Below, one piece after another: positions 37,167 to 45,708 of a stretch of 64,000 nt of DNA. The position numbers and the translations under genes were made by a program. Source of the DNA: Noviherbaspirillum cavernae (GTDB lineage Bacteria; Pseudomonadota; Gammaproteobacteria; Burkholderiales; Burkholderiaceae_D). The notes beneath the pieces were generated by a model. The model was not told the DNA's origin, ran no database searches, and was given only the letters and a program-made list of their open reading frames with translations. The stretch spans positions 124,001 to 188,000 of the forward strand of contig NZ_QYUN01000003.1 of NCBI RefSeq assembly GCF_003590875.1. Direction: 5' to 3'. Position 1 is the stretch's first letter. Every line of letters starts with the position of its first letter.

Positions 37167-37964
37167 ATGGACATGCCACTCAATTCATTCAAGCGCGCGC
37201 TCGCCGCGCAACAGACGCAAATCGGCCTCTTTCTCGGCCTTGCCAATCCGCTATCGACGGAAATTCTCGCCGGCTGCGGTTTCGATTTCCTGTTGATCGA
37301 CGGCGAGCACGGTCCCAACGACCTGCGCTCGATCCAGGCGCAGCTGCAGGCGATGGCACCGTATCCGGTACAGGCCGTGGTGCGCCCGCCCAGTCATGAC
37401 GTCGCACTGATCAAGCAACTGCTCGGCATCGGCGTGCAGACCCTGCTGGTGCCGATGGTGCACAGCGCGGAGCAGGCGCGCACGCTGGTGCAGGCAACGC
37501 GCTATCCGCCGGTCGGCATTCGCGGCGTCGGCACGGCGCTCGAACGCGGCGCGCGCTGGAACGGCGTGGCCAACTATCTGCAGCAGGTCGATGCCGAAAC
37601 CTGCCTGATCGTGCAGGTGGAGTCGCAGGCCGGACTGGACGCGCTCGACGACATCCTGCAAGTCGATGGCATCGATGGCGTGTTTCTCGGGCCGTCCGAC
37701 CTTGCCGCATCGATGGGGCATCTCGGCAATCCGGGCCATGCCGACATCAAAAGCGCGATCGAGAAGGCATTGGCGCGGATCGCAGCATCCGGCAAGGCGC
37801 CCGGCGTGTTCGCGTCGGACGTCGCCACGGGACGTCTCTATCAGGCGAGCGGCGCGCGCTTTTTCTCGGTCGGCGTCGATACGCTGATCCTGCGCAATGC
37901 GGCGATCGGCCTTGTGTCTTCATTCAGGACGCAAACGATGGTCAAGACCGGCGCGGCATACTAA
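37167..37964 (+). CDS. hpaI: 4-Hydroxy-2-oxoheptane-1,7-dioate aldolase
   Basis: This 265-residue HpcH/HpaI class II aldolase releases pyruvate and succinate semialdehyde. Motifs include FDFLLIDGEHGPNDL, VRPPSHDVALIKQLLGIGVQTLLVPMV, RGVGTALERGARW and MIQVESQ-like IVQVESQAGLD, covering the metal glutamate and substrate arginine. It follows repeat A2 and is ten bases before the semialdehyde dehydrogenase. Confidence 0.93.
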   Translation: MDMPLNSFKRALAAQQTQIGLFLGLANPLSTEILAGCGFDFLLIDGEHGPNDLRSIQAQLQAMAPYPVQAVVRPPSHDVALIKQLLGIGVQTLLVPMVHSAEQARTLVQATRYPPVGIRGVGTALERGARWNGVANYLQQVDAETCLIVQVESQAGLDALDDILQVDGIDGVFLGPSDLAASMGHLGNPGHADIKSAIEKALARIAASGKAPGVFASDVATGRLYQASGARFFSVGVDTLILRNAAIGLVSSFRTQTMVKTGAAY

Positions 37965-37974
37965 GGAAACAAAC

Positions 37975-39429
37975 ATGTTGCAATTGAAAGATGCATCCCT
38001 GCTGCGTCAGCACTGCTATATCGGCGGTAACTGGAGTGCTGCGGACTGCGGCGAAACACTGGATGTGACCGATCCGGCTACCGGCGAGACGATCGCTTCA
38101 GTGCCGTACTGCGGTGAGTCGGAGACGCAGCGCGCGATCGCGGCGGCGCAGGCGGCATTCCCGGCATGGGCGGCGCGTCCGGCGGTCGAGCGCAGTCGCA
38201 TCCTGCGCCGCTGGTTCGAGCTGCTGATGGAAAACCAGGATGACCTGGCGCGGCTGATGACGGCTGAGCAGGGCAAGCCGCTGGCGGAGGCGAAGGGCGA
38301 GATCGCCTACGCGGCTTCCTATCTGGAATGGTTCGCCGAGGAAGGCAAGCGCGCCTACGGCGACGTGATCCCTTCGCCTTTCCCCGACAGCAGCATCGTC
38401 GTCACCAAGGAGCCGGTCGGCGTTTGCGCGGCAATCACGCCGTGGAATTTTCCGATGGCGATGCTCACCCGCAAGGCAGGGCCCGCACTCGCAGCCGGCT
38501 GCACGATGGTGGCCAAGCCGGCCGAGCAGACGCCATTGTCCGCGCTCGCATTGGCCGAACTCGGCGTGCGCGCCGGCATTCCGCCGGGCGTGTTCAACGT
38601 GGTTACCGGCGATGCACGTGCCATCGGCGGCGCCCTCACATCCAGTCCGCTGGTGCGCAAGCTCAGCTTCACCGGCTCGACCGCGACCGGACGGCTGCTG
38701 ATGCGGCAATGCGCGGAAACGGTAAAGAAGGTATCGCTGGAACTGGGCGGCAACGCGCCGTTCATCGTTTTTGACGATGCCGATCTGGATGCGGCGGTGG
38801 CCGGAGCGCTTGCCTCCAAATTCCGCAACGCGGGCCAGACCTGCGTATGCAGCAATCGCTTCCTGGTGCAGGACGGTGTGTTCGAGGCGTTCGCCAACCG
38901 ACTCGCCGAGGCAGTACGGGCGCTGAAGGTCGGCAAGGGTATCGACGATGGCGTGGTACAGGGACCTCTGATCGACGAGCGTGCACTCGCCAAGGTGGAG
39001 GCGCTGGTTGACGACGCAATCGGAAAGGGCGCACGGCCACTGGCAGGCGGCCGCCGGCATGCGCTGGGCCGCACCTGGTACGAGCCGACGGTGCTGGCTG
39101 ACGCGACACCGGATATGCACCTGGCGCGGGAAGAGATCTTCGGGCCGGTCGCCCCATTGTTCCGCTTCAAGACCGAACAGGAAGCGATCGCGATGGCCAA
39201 CGACAGCGAATACGGCCTCGCCGCCTACTTCTACAGCCGGGATCACGGGCGCGCCTGGCGCGTATCGCGCAAGCTGGAATACGGAATGGTGGGCGTCAAC
39301 ACCGGCATGATTTCCACCGAGGTAGCCCCGTTCGGCGGCATCAAGAATTCCGGTCTGGGCAGGGAGGGCTCGAAGTACGGTCTGGAGGATTATCTTCAGA
39401 TCAAATACGTCGCGATGGCCGGCCAGTAG
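37975..39429 (+). CDS. gabD: Succinate-semialdehyde dehydrogenase
   Basis: This 484-residue aldehyde dehydrogenase converts the succinate semialdehyde made by HpaI to succinate. C290 in NAGQTCVCSNRF is the nucleophile, with the GabD-typical neighbouring C292. It has TPWNFPMAMLTRKAGPAL and LELGGNAPFIVFDDADLD. The ATG at 37975 follows AAGGA. Its place after hpaI completes the route to the TCA cycle. Confidence 0.9.
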   Translation: MLQLKDASLLRQHCYIGGNWSAADCGETLDVTDPATGETIASVPYCGESETQRAIAAAQAAFPAWAARPAVERSRILRRWFELLMENQDDLARLMTAEQGKPLAEAKGEIAYAASYLEWFAEEGKRAYGDVIPSPFPDSSIVVTKEPVGVCAAITPWNFPMAMLTRKAGPALAAGCTMVAKPAEQTPLSALALAELGVRAGIPPGVFNVVTGDARAIGGALTSSPLVRKLSFTGSTATGRLLMRQCAETVKKVSLELGGNAPFIVFDDADLDAAVAGALASKFRNAGQTCVCSNRFLVQDGVFEAFANRLAEAVRALKVGKGIDDGVVQGPLIDERALAKVEALVDDAIGKGARPLAGGRRHALGRTWYEPTVLADATPDMHLAREEIFGPVAPLFRFKTEQEAIAMANDSEYGLAAYFYSRDHGRAWRVSRKLEYGMVGVNTGMISTEVAPFGGIKNSGLGREGSKYGLEDYLQIKYVAMAGQ

Positions 39430-39525
39430 AGACGACGATACAGATCAGGCGGCCTGGGCAGGGCGATGTTGCCCCATGTCGTGGCCGGAGTTCGATCCAC
39501 ATAAAAAGAAAACGAGGGAGACGTC

Positions 39526-41016
39526 ATGCGACTCAAGCACATGAAATTGAGCGTTCGTCTGGGCCTGGCGTTCGGCTCGATGCTGCTGGCCCTGGCTGGC
39601 ATGACCGCTGTTGCTCTGAGCGTTGCACCCGATGCAGCGCGTGCTGCGGTGGCGTGCGCCGGCCTGGCTTGCCTCGTGGTGAGTCTTGTTTCGGCCCTGC
39701 TGGGCGTGCGCAGCGTCCTGCACCCTTTGCGGCAACTAAGAACCGATGCTGCCCGGCTGGCGGCCGGCGATCTGACGGCCGAACTCGGCTCCAGGCGTGT
39801 TGACGAGATCGGCGATGTGCAGAACGCATTGGTAGAGATCGGCAAACGGATGTTCAAGGTCATCGCCGGAGTCCGTTCCGGCACCGTGGCAGTGGCGACC
39901 ACCTCGGGCCAGATCAATGCCGACAGCGCCGCCCTCGCCTCTCACGCCGAGACGCAGGCCAGCTCGCTGGAAGAAACCGCCTCGTCGATGGAAGAGCTCA
40001 CCGCCACCGTCCGCCGGAATGCAGACCACGCAGAAACCGCTCGGCACATGGTCGATTCGGCCGCAGCCCATGCGCATCGCGGCGGCGAGGCTGTTGACCG
40101 GGTGATCGCCACGATCACTTCAATCAAGGATAGCTCGAAGAAAATCGCCGACATCATTGGCGTGATCGATGGCATCGCCTTCCAGACCAACATCCTTGCC
40201 TTGAATGCGGCGGTGGAAGCGGCACGGGCCGGCGAGCAGGGCCGCGGCTTCGCGGTGGTGGCAGCCGAAGTGCGCAGCCTGGCGCAGCGCTCCGCGCAGG
40301 CCGCCAGGGAAATCAAGGACTTGATCAAGGATTCCGTCGAGAAGGTCGATACCGGCGTCCGGCTGGTCGATGATGCCGGCAGCGCGATGGGCGACATCGC
40401 CACGTCCGTGCGGCATGTCGCCGCCATCGTGAAGGAAATCGCGGATGCGAGCCGGGAGCAGAGCAGCGGTATCGAGGAGGTCAACCACGCCGTCATCCAA
40501 CTCGACGGCATGACGCAGAAGAACGCAGCCTTGGGCGAAGATGCGTCGAGGGCCGCGGCCAGCTTGCATGAGCAGGCCATAGCATTGACGCAGGCGGTGG
40601 CATCGTTCGACCTCGGCGCACGCGAATTCGGCAATGCCGATGATGCGGTCGCAATGATCAAGGAAGCAGCCGCCTTTGTACGGCAGCACGGCGCACAGGC
40701 ACTGATCGATGAAGTCAATCGCTTCTCCAAGGGGCGGTTCATCGATCGCGATCTCTACTTGGTCGTCAACGATCTCAATGGCAACCGGCTTGCCCACGGC
40801 GCCAACGCGCGCCAGTACGGCGCCAGCAACATGGAACAGAAAGATGCCGGCGGCAAGTTCTTCGTCAAGGAGATGAATGCAGTCGGGCGAGGACCGGGCA
40901 GCGGTTGGGTCGAGTACAAATTCCCGCATCCGGTCACGAAGGAAATCATGCAAAAGGCCGCCTACGTGGAACGCGTCAATGACATTCTGCTCATTTGCGG
41001 CTGTTACAAGCGATAA
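39526..41016 (+). CDS. Chemoreceptor with C-terminal Cache-like domain
   Basis: This 496-residue protein has two membrane helices near 13-32 and 40-60 with almost no periplasmic loop, then a HAMP-like linker and a full signalling coiled coil ([20 protein letters not shown]). From about residue 373 an extra domain of about 120 residues follows (AVAMIKEAAAFVRQHGAQAL ... YLVVNDLNGNRLAHGANARQ ... YVERVNDILLICGCYKR) that resembles a single Cache sensor. Cache domains are usually periplasmic, so a cytoplasmic C-terminal location is unusual. The TAA stop is the start of repeat B2. Confidence 0.85.
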   Translation: MRLKHMKLSVRLGLAFGSMLLALAGMTAVALSVAPDAARAAVACAGLACLVVSLVSALLGVRSVLHPLRQLRTDAARLAAGDLTAELGSRRVDEIGDVQNALVEIGKRMFKVIAGVRSGTVAVATTSGQINADSAALASHAETQASSLEETASSMEELTATVRRNADHAETARHMVDSAAAHAHRGGEAVDRVIATITSIKDSSKKIADIIGVIDGIAFQTNILALNAAVEAARAGEQGRGFAVVAAEVRSLAQRSAQAAREIKDLIKDSVEKVDTGVRLVDDAGSAMGDIATSVRHVAAIVKEIADASREQSSGIEEVNHAVIQLDGMTQKNAALGEDASRAAASLHEQAIALTQAVASFDLGAREFGNADDAVAMIKEAAAFVRQHGAQALIDEVNRFSKGRFIDRDLYLVVNDLNGNRLAHGANARQYGASNMEQKDAGGKFFVKEMNAVGRGPGSGWVEYKFPHPVTKEIMQKAAYVERVNDILLICGCYKR

Positions 41017-41085
41017 GGCTACGCTGAACAAGTCCCACGATGGCGCGCGCCTGGGTTCGGGATGGGCTGCAAGGCGCAAGCCGCA
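41014..41085 (+). repeat. Family B palindromic repeat, single end (B2)
   Basis: Seventy-two bases match the left end of repeat B1 (60775 onward) with four substitutions, beginning TAAGGCTACGCTGAACAAGT. The element begins on the TAA of the chemoreceptor gene and breaks off after CCGCA. The right end is missing, so this is a solo or deleted copy. Confidence 0.8.
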
Positions 41086-41126
41086 TATCGTTCCCGCTTC
41101 ATTCAATTCGTTCAAAGGAGAGGAAG

Positions 41127-42257
41127 ATGCGCAATGGAATCCTGATCAAGCTCCTGCTGCCGGTGGCGGCGCTTCTGTGCGGTGTGCAGCCAGGCTGGGC
41201 AGAAGACATTCTGATAGGCCATGTGTCCGGGTACACCGGCCCGGTTTCCAAGGACGCGAACGACCTTCATCTCGGCGCGAAGATATTCTTTGACAATGTG
41301 AACGAAAAAGGAGGCTACGAAGGCCGGAAATTCAGAATCGTGACAGCAGACGACAAATACAACCCTGCCGAGACCTTGCGACTGGTCGGTGCGATGATCG
41401 GCAAGGCTTCCGCGCTGTTGCCGACCACCGGTTCCGCAGGACTGCTCTCGGTCATCAAGAGCGGAATACTGGACAGGGCCTCTCTGCCTATCGTTGGCGC
41501 GGTGCCGAGCCCGATTTCGTCCCGCGTGCTGCAGAGGAATATCTTTCACTTCCGTGCCGGCGACCGGGATCAGATCACGGCGCTGACGAGGCAATTGGTG
41601 ACCGTAGGTTACCGCGACATCTGCATCGTCATGTCCGAAAATCCGTTCGGGCTGCAGGCGGGCGATCTGGCGGAAAAGGCCCTTGCCGGACATGGGGCCA
41701 AGGCGGACTGCAAGCCGATCTTCAAAATCGCGCCCTCGACCGATTTCAGCGGGGTGATTGCGGCATTGAAGTCGCATCCCCAGCAGGCAATCATCGTCTT
41801 TGCCCCGCCGAAGGCAGTAGTGGAAACGGTGGTCGCCATCCGGCAGGCCGGAGTTCGCTCGCCCGTGTATACCTTGTCATATACCGATCATCAGATGCTG
41901 ATCGATGCATTGGGTCAGAGGAATGCTGCCGGCATTGGCATCGTGCAGGTGATGCCAAATCTGAACAAAACTATCCTGCCGCTGATTCGCTCCTTCCAAG
42001 ACGACTACGAGAAATTCGGCGGCACAACGCAGCCCCCCACCTACTTCAATCTCGAAGGCTATGTGAGCGCCAGGCTGATCTACGAAGCAATCAGGAAGTC
42101 GAAAGACGCTTCGGCAGAAGGTGTGCGCAGAGGGCTGGAGCAAATGCAGAACATCGACTTGGGAGGCTTTTTGCTGAGTTTCTCGCCTGACAACCATACC
42201 GGCTCGCGCTTCGTCGATTTGTCGGTCATTACGTCCAGTGGAAGGCTTATTTACTGA
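41127..42257 (+). CDS. Branched-chain-amino-acid-type ABC substrate-binding protein (orphan)
   Basis: This 376-residue Peripla_BP_6 protein has a clear signal peptide (cleavage near QPGWAED). The mature chain starts ILIGHVSGYTGPVSKDANDLHLGAKIFFD. AAAGGAGAGGAAG precedes the chosen ATG. No permease or ATPase lies near. Its neighbour is a chemoreceptor with a Cache-like domain, so a sensing role is possible. The next 1.6 kb downstream is IS debris. Confidence 0.85.
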   Translation: MRNGILIKLLLPVAALLCGVQPGWAEDILIGHVSGYTGPVSKDANDLHLGAKIFFDNVNEKGGYEGRKFRIVTADDKYNPAETLRLVGAMIGKASALLPTTGSAGLLSVIKSGILDRASLPIVGAVPSPISSRVLQRNIFHFRAGDRDQITALTRQLVTVGYRDICIVMSENPFGLQAGDLAEKALAGHGAKADCKPIFKIAPSTDFSGVIAALKSHPQQAIIVFAPPKAVVETVVAIRQAGVRSPVYTLSYTDHQMLIDALGQRNAAGIGIVQVMPNLNKTILPLIRSFQDDYEKFGGTTQPPTYFNLEGYVSARLIYEAIRKSKDASAEGVRRGLEQMQNIDLGGFLLSFSPDNHTGSRFVDLSVITSSGRLIY

Positions 42258-42280
42258 AAAGGGTCTGCTGGCCTGTTCGT

Positions 42281-42324
42281 GCCGATTGAATTTTGACCCA
42301 GGGCCGATTGAAATTTGACCCAGG
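42281..42324. repeat. Tandem 22-bp repeat, likely IS21-type end remnant
   Basis: GCCGATTGAATTTTGACCCA plus GG is repeated immediately with one T-to-A change, and a partial third unit follows. Tandem GATTGAAA-TTGACCC motifs are typical of the multiple transposase-binding sites at IS21-family ends. No istA or istB gene is nearby, so this would be a solo end. The stretch 42325-42474 shows no confident gene. Confidence 0.5.
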
Positions 42325-42474
42325 GCCGGTTGCGGCACTTTGACTATGCCGCTGTGGATAAGTGTACCAAACGGAAGAATACCGCCGGTCTTTTTCAGGA
42401 TAGTCGCGAACCTTGCGCCATGCCCGGCGCGCCGCTTTATTGATCCGGCATAGGTTTGTTCAACTCGCTATAAG

Positions 42475-42678
42475 TCAAGCGGCGTACTTCACTGGCGCAT
42501 GTTGAAAGTACTTTTTCACGCGATTCGGTGAATTGCTAATTCTGCGCAGATGCCGGATGACGACTTTTTTCAAATCTCCCTTGTGGCGCACAGGCGCCTT
42601 CTTGGTGACGGCTTCTTTCAAATTGGCATTCAACAGTTCGTCCGGGTTCAATTCCAGGCTGTAGGACGGCAGATATCC
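42475..42678 (-). pseudogene. IS630-family transposase, C-terminal remnant
   Basis: The minus strand reads GYLPSYSLELNPDELLNANL, then KEAVTKKAPVRHKGDLKKVV, ending KKYFQHAPVKYAA and a stop. SxELNPDE is the last part of the DDE domain of IS630/Tc1-like transposases. The rest of the enzyme is missing. The upstream end joins the higA remnant in a different frame at a TA-containing junction (GATATC), fitting the TA target of this family. Confidence 0.75.
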
Positions 42679-42770
42679 GACGCCAACCGTGCATTGGTTA
42701 TTTCCATCGGCTTGACGAATTCTTCCACCAGAATCTCGCCGGGGTGAATTTCATCCAGTTTCTTTGCCAT
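42648..42770 (-). pseudogene. higA: higA antitoxin, truncated
   Basis: The frame reads MAKKLDEIHPGEILVEEFVK, then PMEITNARLASDI, the start of HigA/VapI-type XRE antitoxins. After about 33 residues it runs into IS630-derived sequence and stops. The helix-turn-helix core is lost, so neutralising or repressing activity is not expected. It is ten bases downstream of the higB remnant, matching the toxin-first order of hig loci. Confidence 0.75.
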
Positions 42771-42779
42771 CATTTACTC

Positions 42780-42993
42780 CTAGTGGTAATCCACGACTTC
42801 TACGTCATATACGCCATCGTCGGCCCATCGAAAGCAAACGCGCCACTGGTCGTTGATTCGGATGCTGTACAGTCCTTTGCGATCACCGTACAGTGGCTCC
42901 AATCGGAGCCCCGGAGGGACTTTCAGCGTATCCAGCATGGTCGCTGCATGAATCATCAGCAGCTTCCGACGCGCAACGCGCTCGATGTTCTTA
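42780..42993 (-). pseudogene. higB: higB toxin, 5' end removed by IS insertion
   Basis: The minus strand reads NIERVARRKLLMIHAATMLD, then LKVPPGLRLEPLYGDRKGLY and SIRINDQWRVCFRWADDGVY, ending DVEVVDYH, the C-terminal three quarters of a HigB (RelE-superfamily) mRNA interferase. It is interrupted at 42993 by the IS5-family element. The frame does not resume as a recognisable N-terminus beyond the element, so further loss is likely. Confidence 0.8.
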
Positions 42994-43838
42994 GAAAGTA
43001 TTTACGATCTTCTGAGCAGAATCGCCAAGAAGGCCAGGTGGATGAACTGCAAGCTGGTATTGAGCCAACGTTCGCAGTTTTTCCACAAGCGGCGGTTTTT
43101 CTCCAGCCAGGCAAAGCTGCGTTCGACCACCCACCGTTTGGGGATCACTGCGAACTTGTGCAACTCACTGCGCTTGGCGATTTGCACCGTGACCGCCTCT
43201 CCCAAGGTGTCCCGCACCCCTTGGGCAAAGGGTTCGTCCACATAGCCGCTGTCGGCCAGCACGCTTGCACCTTGTCCAGACGGTCCTTGCCACGCTGCAT
43301 CGCCTGCAGCGCGCCCTTGCGGTCGGTCACGTCGGCCGTCGTCACGGCAATGGCGTGAGGCAGTCCCTGCGTGTCCACGCCGATATGGCGCTTGATGCCC
43401 GAAACCTTCTTGCCTGCGTCATAGCCTTTGTTACCGGCCGTGTCCGAGTTCTTCACGCTCTGCGCGTCCACGATCAACAGCGTCGGCTTGGCGTTGCGCC
43501 CCAGTCTCTCGCGGGCCGCGCCAACCTGATTTTTTTAATGCCCGCTCCAGCACGCTCACGCCGTGCTGGTCGGGCTGGCTCCACTTGGAGAAGTAGGCAT
43601 AGACTATTTGCCACTTCGGAAATTCACTCGGCAGAAACCTCCACTGGCACCCCGTACGTAGCAGATACAGCACCGCGCAGAACACTTCATACAGATCCAC
43701 CGTCGTTGGCTTCGTGCGCCGCCGCACGCTACGCAGCAGCGGCTCAATTTCTTCAAACTTCTCTCGGCTGATATCGCTCGCGTATCGTTTTCTCTTCATC
43801 CTCACATTATCGTGATTGAAGGGATCGTAAACAAGTTC
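42994..43838 (-). mobile_element. IS5-family (IS427-like) insertion sequence, 845 bp
   Basis: Ends GAAAGTATTTACGATC (42994-43009) and GATCGTAAACAAGTTC (43823-43838) are imperfect terminal inverted repeats. Both are flanked by TTA (42991-42993 and 43839-43841), a 3-bp target duplication usual for this group. One transposase region on the minus strand fills the element, but its frame is broken twice. The element sits inside higB. Confidence 0.8.
43002..43805 (-). pseudogene. IS5-family transposase with two frame breaks
   Basis: Three frames give one transposase: MRMKRKRYASDISREKFEEI ... QWRFLPSEFPKWQIVYAYFS (43805-43530), IVDAQSVKNSDTAGNKGYDA ... (43477-43270) and LADSGYVDEPF ... RWVVERSFAWLEKNRRL (43262-43002). 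The first change is at a run of seven A (43530-43536 on the plus strand as T). Removing one A restores frame, so it may be programmed or mutational. The second change, near 43262, has no slippery run and looks like a one-base loss. Confidence 0.8.
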
Positions 43839-44036
43839 TTAGAACTCTTTGCTCGGTTGCAGCGCATTGCATTGCCGATGCCGTTTTCGCCTGCGGTTGC
43901 CAATTGATCTATCGCTTCCCTCCTGCCTGCCAGACGGACAAGCGTGCGCTTTTACGTTAAAGTAGCTGCAGGCAGCATCCTGTATACAAGACTCTTAAGA
44001 CATCGCGCCCGCCGCGCAATGTCCCATTTTCCAGCC

Positions 44037-44813
44037 ATGTCAAATTCCATCCCCATCGTCAGTCCCGATCCCTCCTCCGCCTATGCCTCATTGAGCGTCG
44101 AGGAATTGCGCAACCGCTGCTCGGCATGCAGCATGCACGAACTGTGTCTGCCGATGGGACTGGACGAAGCGGACATGAACCGGCTGGATCAGATCATCGG
44201 CCGCCGCCGCAAGGTAGTACGCGACAGCACCCTGTACCGGGTCGGCGATCCGTTCACCAACCTGTACGCGATCCGCCTCGGCCACTTCAAGACGTATCAG
44301 ATCAATCCCGACGGCGACCAGCAGATCACCGGTTTTCAGATGGCCGGCGAATTGCTCGGCATGGATGCGATCAGCACCGATCGCCATCATTGCAATGCGG
44401 TCGCGCTGGAAGACAGCGAGGTATGCGAGATTCCATTTGCGCGGCTGGAGAATCTGTTCAGCGACATGCCGACGCTGCTGCGCCACTTCCATCGCATGAT
44501 GAGCCAGGAAATCACGCGCGAGCAGAGCGTCATGCTGTTGCTGGGCAATATGCGGGCGGAGCAGCGCTTTGCCGCGTTTCTCGTGAACCTCTCGTCGCGC
44601 TATGCGGCGCGCGGCTACTCGTCCACCAGTTTTCAGTTGCGCATGAGCCGCGAGGAAATCGGCAACTATCTCGGCCTGACGATCGAAAGCATCAGCCGCC
44701 TGCTGTCGAAGTTCAAGAAACGCGGTCTGCTGAAGGTCAGCAACCGCGAGCTCGAGATCGTCGATCTTCCGATCGTGAAGGCACTGGCGGCCGGCACCGA
44801 AACCTGCAGTTAA
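44037..44813 (+). CDS. fnr: Fnr-type oxygen-sensing regulator
   Basis: This 258-residue Crp/Fnr protein has cysteines C28-x2-C31-x5-C37 and C130 (VCEIPF), the four ligands of the oxygen-labile 4Fe-4S cluster in FNR. The C-terminal helix-turn-helix shows LTIESISRLLSKFKKRGL, with the E-S-x-S-R recognition pattern for TTGAT half sites. A second ATG 18 bases upstream is possible; neither has a strong ribosome site. It converges on the cbb3 operon, whose promoter carries an FNR-like box. Confidence 0.92.
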   Translation: MSNSIPIVSPDPSSAYASLSVEELRNRCSACSMHELCLPMGLDEADMNRLDQIIGRRRKVVRDSTLYRVGDPFTNLYAIRLGHFKTYQINPDGDQQITGFQMAGELLGMDAISTDRHHCNAVALEDSEVCEIPFARLENLFSDMPTLLRHFHRMMSQEITREQSVMLLLGNMRAEQRFAAFLVNLSSRYAARGYSSTSFQLRMSREEIGNYLGLTIESISRLLSKFKKRGLLKVSNRELEIVDLPIVKALAAGTETCS

Positions 44814-44820
44814 ACACCTG

Positions 44821-45060
44821 TCAAAGCCGGCTGCGCTGGTTGTCCGGCACACTCATCAAATAGCAGGTCAGCATGCTCGCCAGCGCGCAGAACAGCCAGA
44901 AGCAGAAGAATCCGACGGTATAGACGGCAGCGAGCGGCGCCTCGACATGGTTGCCCGCCACCGACAGGTCGCGCGGATCGAACAGCGAGAAAAAGAAGCC
45001 TTCCGCGACGATCGCCACGAGAAAAGACGGCCACAAAACGACCATCACGAGTCGCACCAT
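44821..45060 (-). CDS. Small two-helix membrane protein at the end of the cco operon
   Basis: This 79-residue protein MVRLVMVVLWPSFLVAIVAE ... has membrane helices at about 4-25 and 42-67. AAGGAGGAGATAT precedes the ATG, a strong ribosome site. It is 94 bp downstream of fixH on the same strand and its stop is seven bases from the fnr stop. I do not recognise a characterised family; similar small proteins occur at this place in Burkholderiales cco operons. A role in oxidase assembly is only a guess. Confidence 0.65.
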   Translation of the reverse strand: MVRLVMVVLWPSFLVAIVAEGFFFSLFDPRDLSVAGNHVEAPLAAVYTVGFFCFWLFCALASMLTCYLMSVPDNQRSRL

Positions 45061-45154
45061 ATATCTCCTCCTTTTTTTCTGCTTGTAATCCGCCGTGCCA
45101 TCCGGCTGCGACGGATAGGTTCCGGTCTTCGCCGGGATGAAAATTCCGTGACGT

Positions 45155-45694
45155 CTACCCTGCCAGCGCCGTGTCCGTCCTGATATCCATTTCCTTCTGC
45201 TGCGGCCATGGCCATACCCCGTGCAGACGCCAGTCGCGGCGCTCGCCTTCGACCACCACTTGCCAGCGCGCGATGTCGAGCATCGGCAATGCCACGGAAA
45301 AACCGCCCTGTGCATCCGGCGTCGCGTGCAGCGCGATGTCCTTGTCGGGCTGCGTCGAATGAACCAGCTTGATCAGGATGTTCCCCTGCTGCGGCACGCG
45401 GCTTGAAACCTTGCCCTGCAGTCGACCGGCCTCGGCGTCGTAGCGCAGCTGTATCGCCATGCCAAGACCTTGCGCCAGGCGATCGCGCCGCAAGTCCTGA
45501 TTGATCGCCTTGCCCTGCTTGTAATAGTCATCCACCACCAGTGCGTCCGGCTGCGAGAACGCCAGCCATGTCGTGTGAATGCCTGCGAGGATGACCAGCA
45601 CGGGGCCGAGCATCAACAGCCACGGCCAGCGATGGGCGTACCAGGGTTTTTCAGTGCCGGCAGTGACACACGGCATGGAGTTTGTGGTTTGCAT
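45155..45694 (-). CDS. fixH: FixH-family protein
   Basis: This 179-residue protein has a single membrane helix at about 25-46 (WPWLLMLGPVLVILAGIHTTWLAF), followed by DALVVDDYYKQGKAINQDLRRD, the FixH signature, and a periplasmic beta domain. FixH/CcoH supports copper loading and maturation of cbb3 oxidase with CcoI and CcoG. AAGGG lies six bases before the ATG. Repeat A3 separates it from ccoG. Confidence 0.9.
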   Translation of the reverse strand: MQTTNSMPCVTAGTEKPWYAHRWPWLLMLGPVLVILAGIHTTWLAFSQPDALVVDDYYKQGKAINQDLRRDRLAQGLGMAIQLRYDAEAGRLQGKVSSRVPQQGNILIKLVHSTQPDKDIALHATPDAQGGFSVALPMLDIARWQVVVEGERRDWRLHGVWPWPQQKEMDIRTDTALAG

Positions 45695-45708
45695 TGCGAT
45701 CCCTTCGT

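Noticed and set aside
39430..39525. Sigma-54 promoter before the Cache chemoreceptor
   Set aside because: GG and GC pairs are present, but the ten-base spacing is not met.
42325..42474. Possible further transposase fragment (INKAARRAWRKVRDYPEKDR on the minus strand)
   Set aside because: The stretch is short and I could not assign it to a family.
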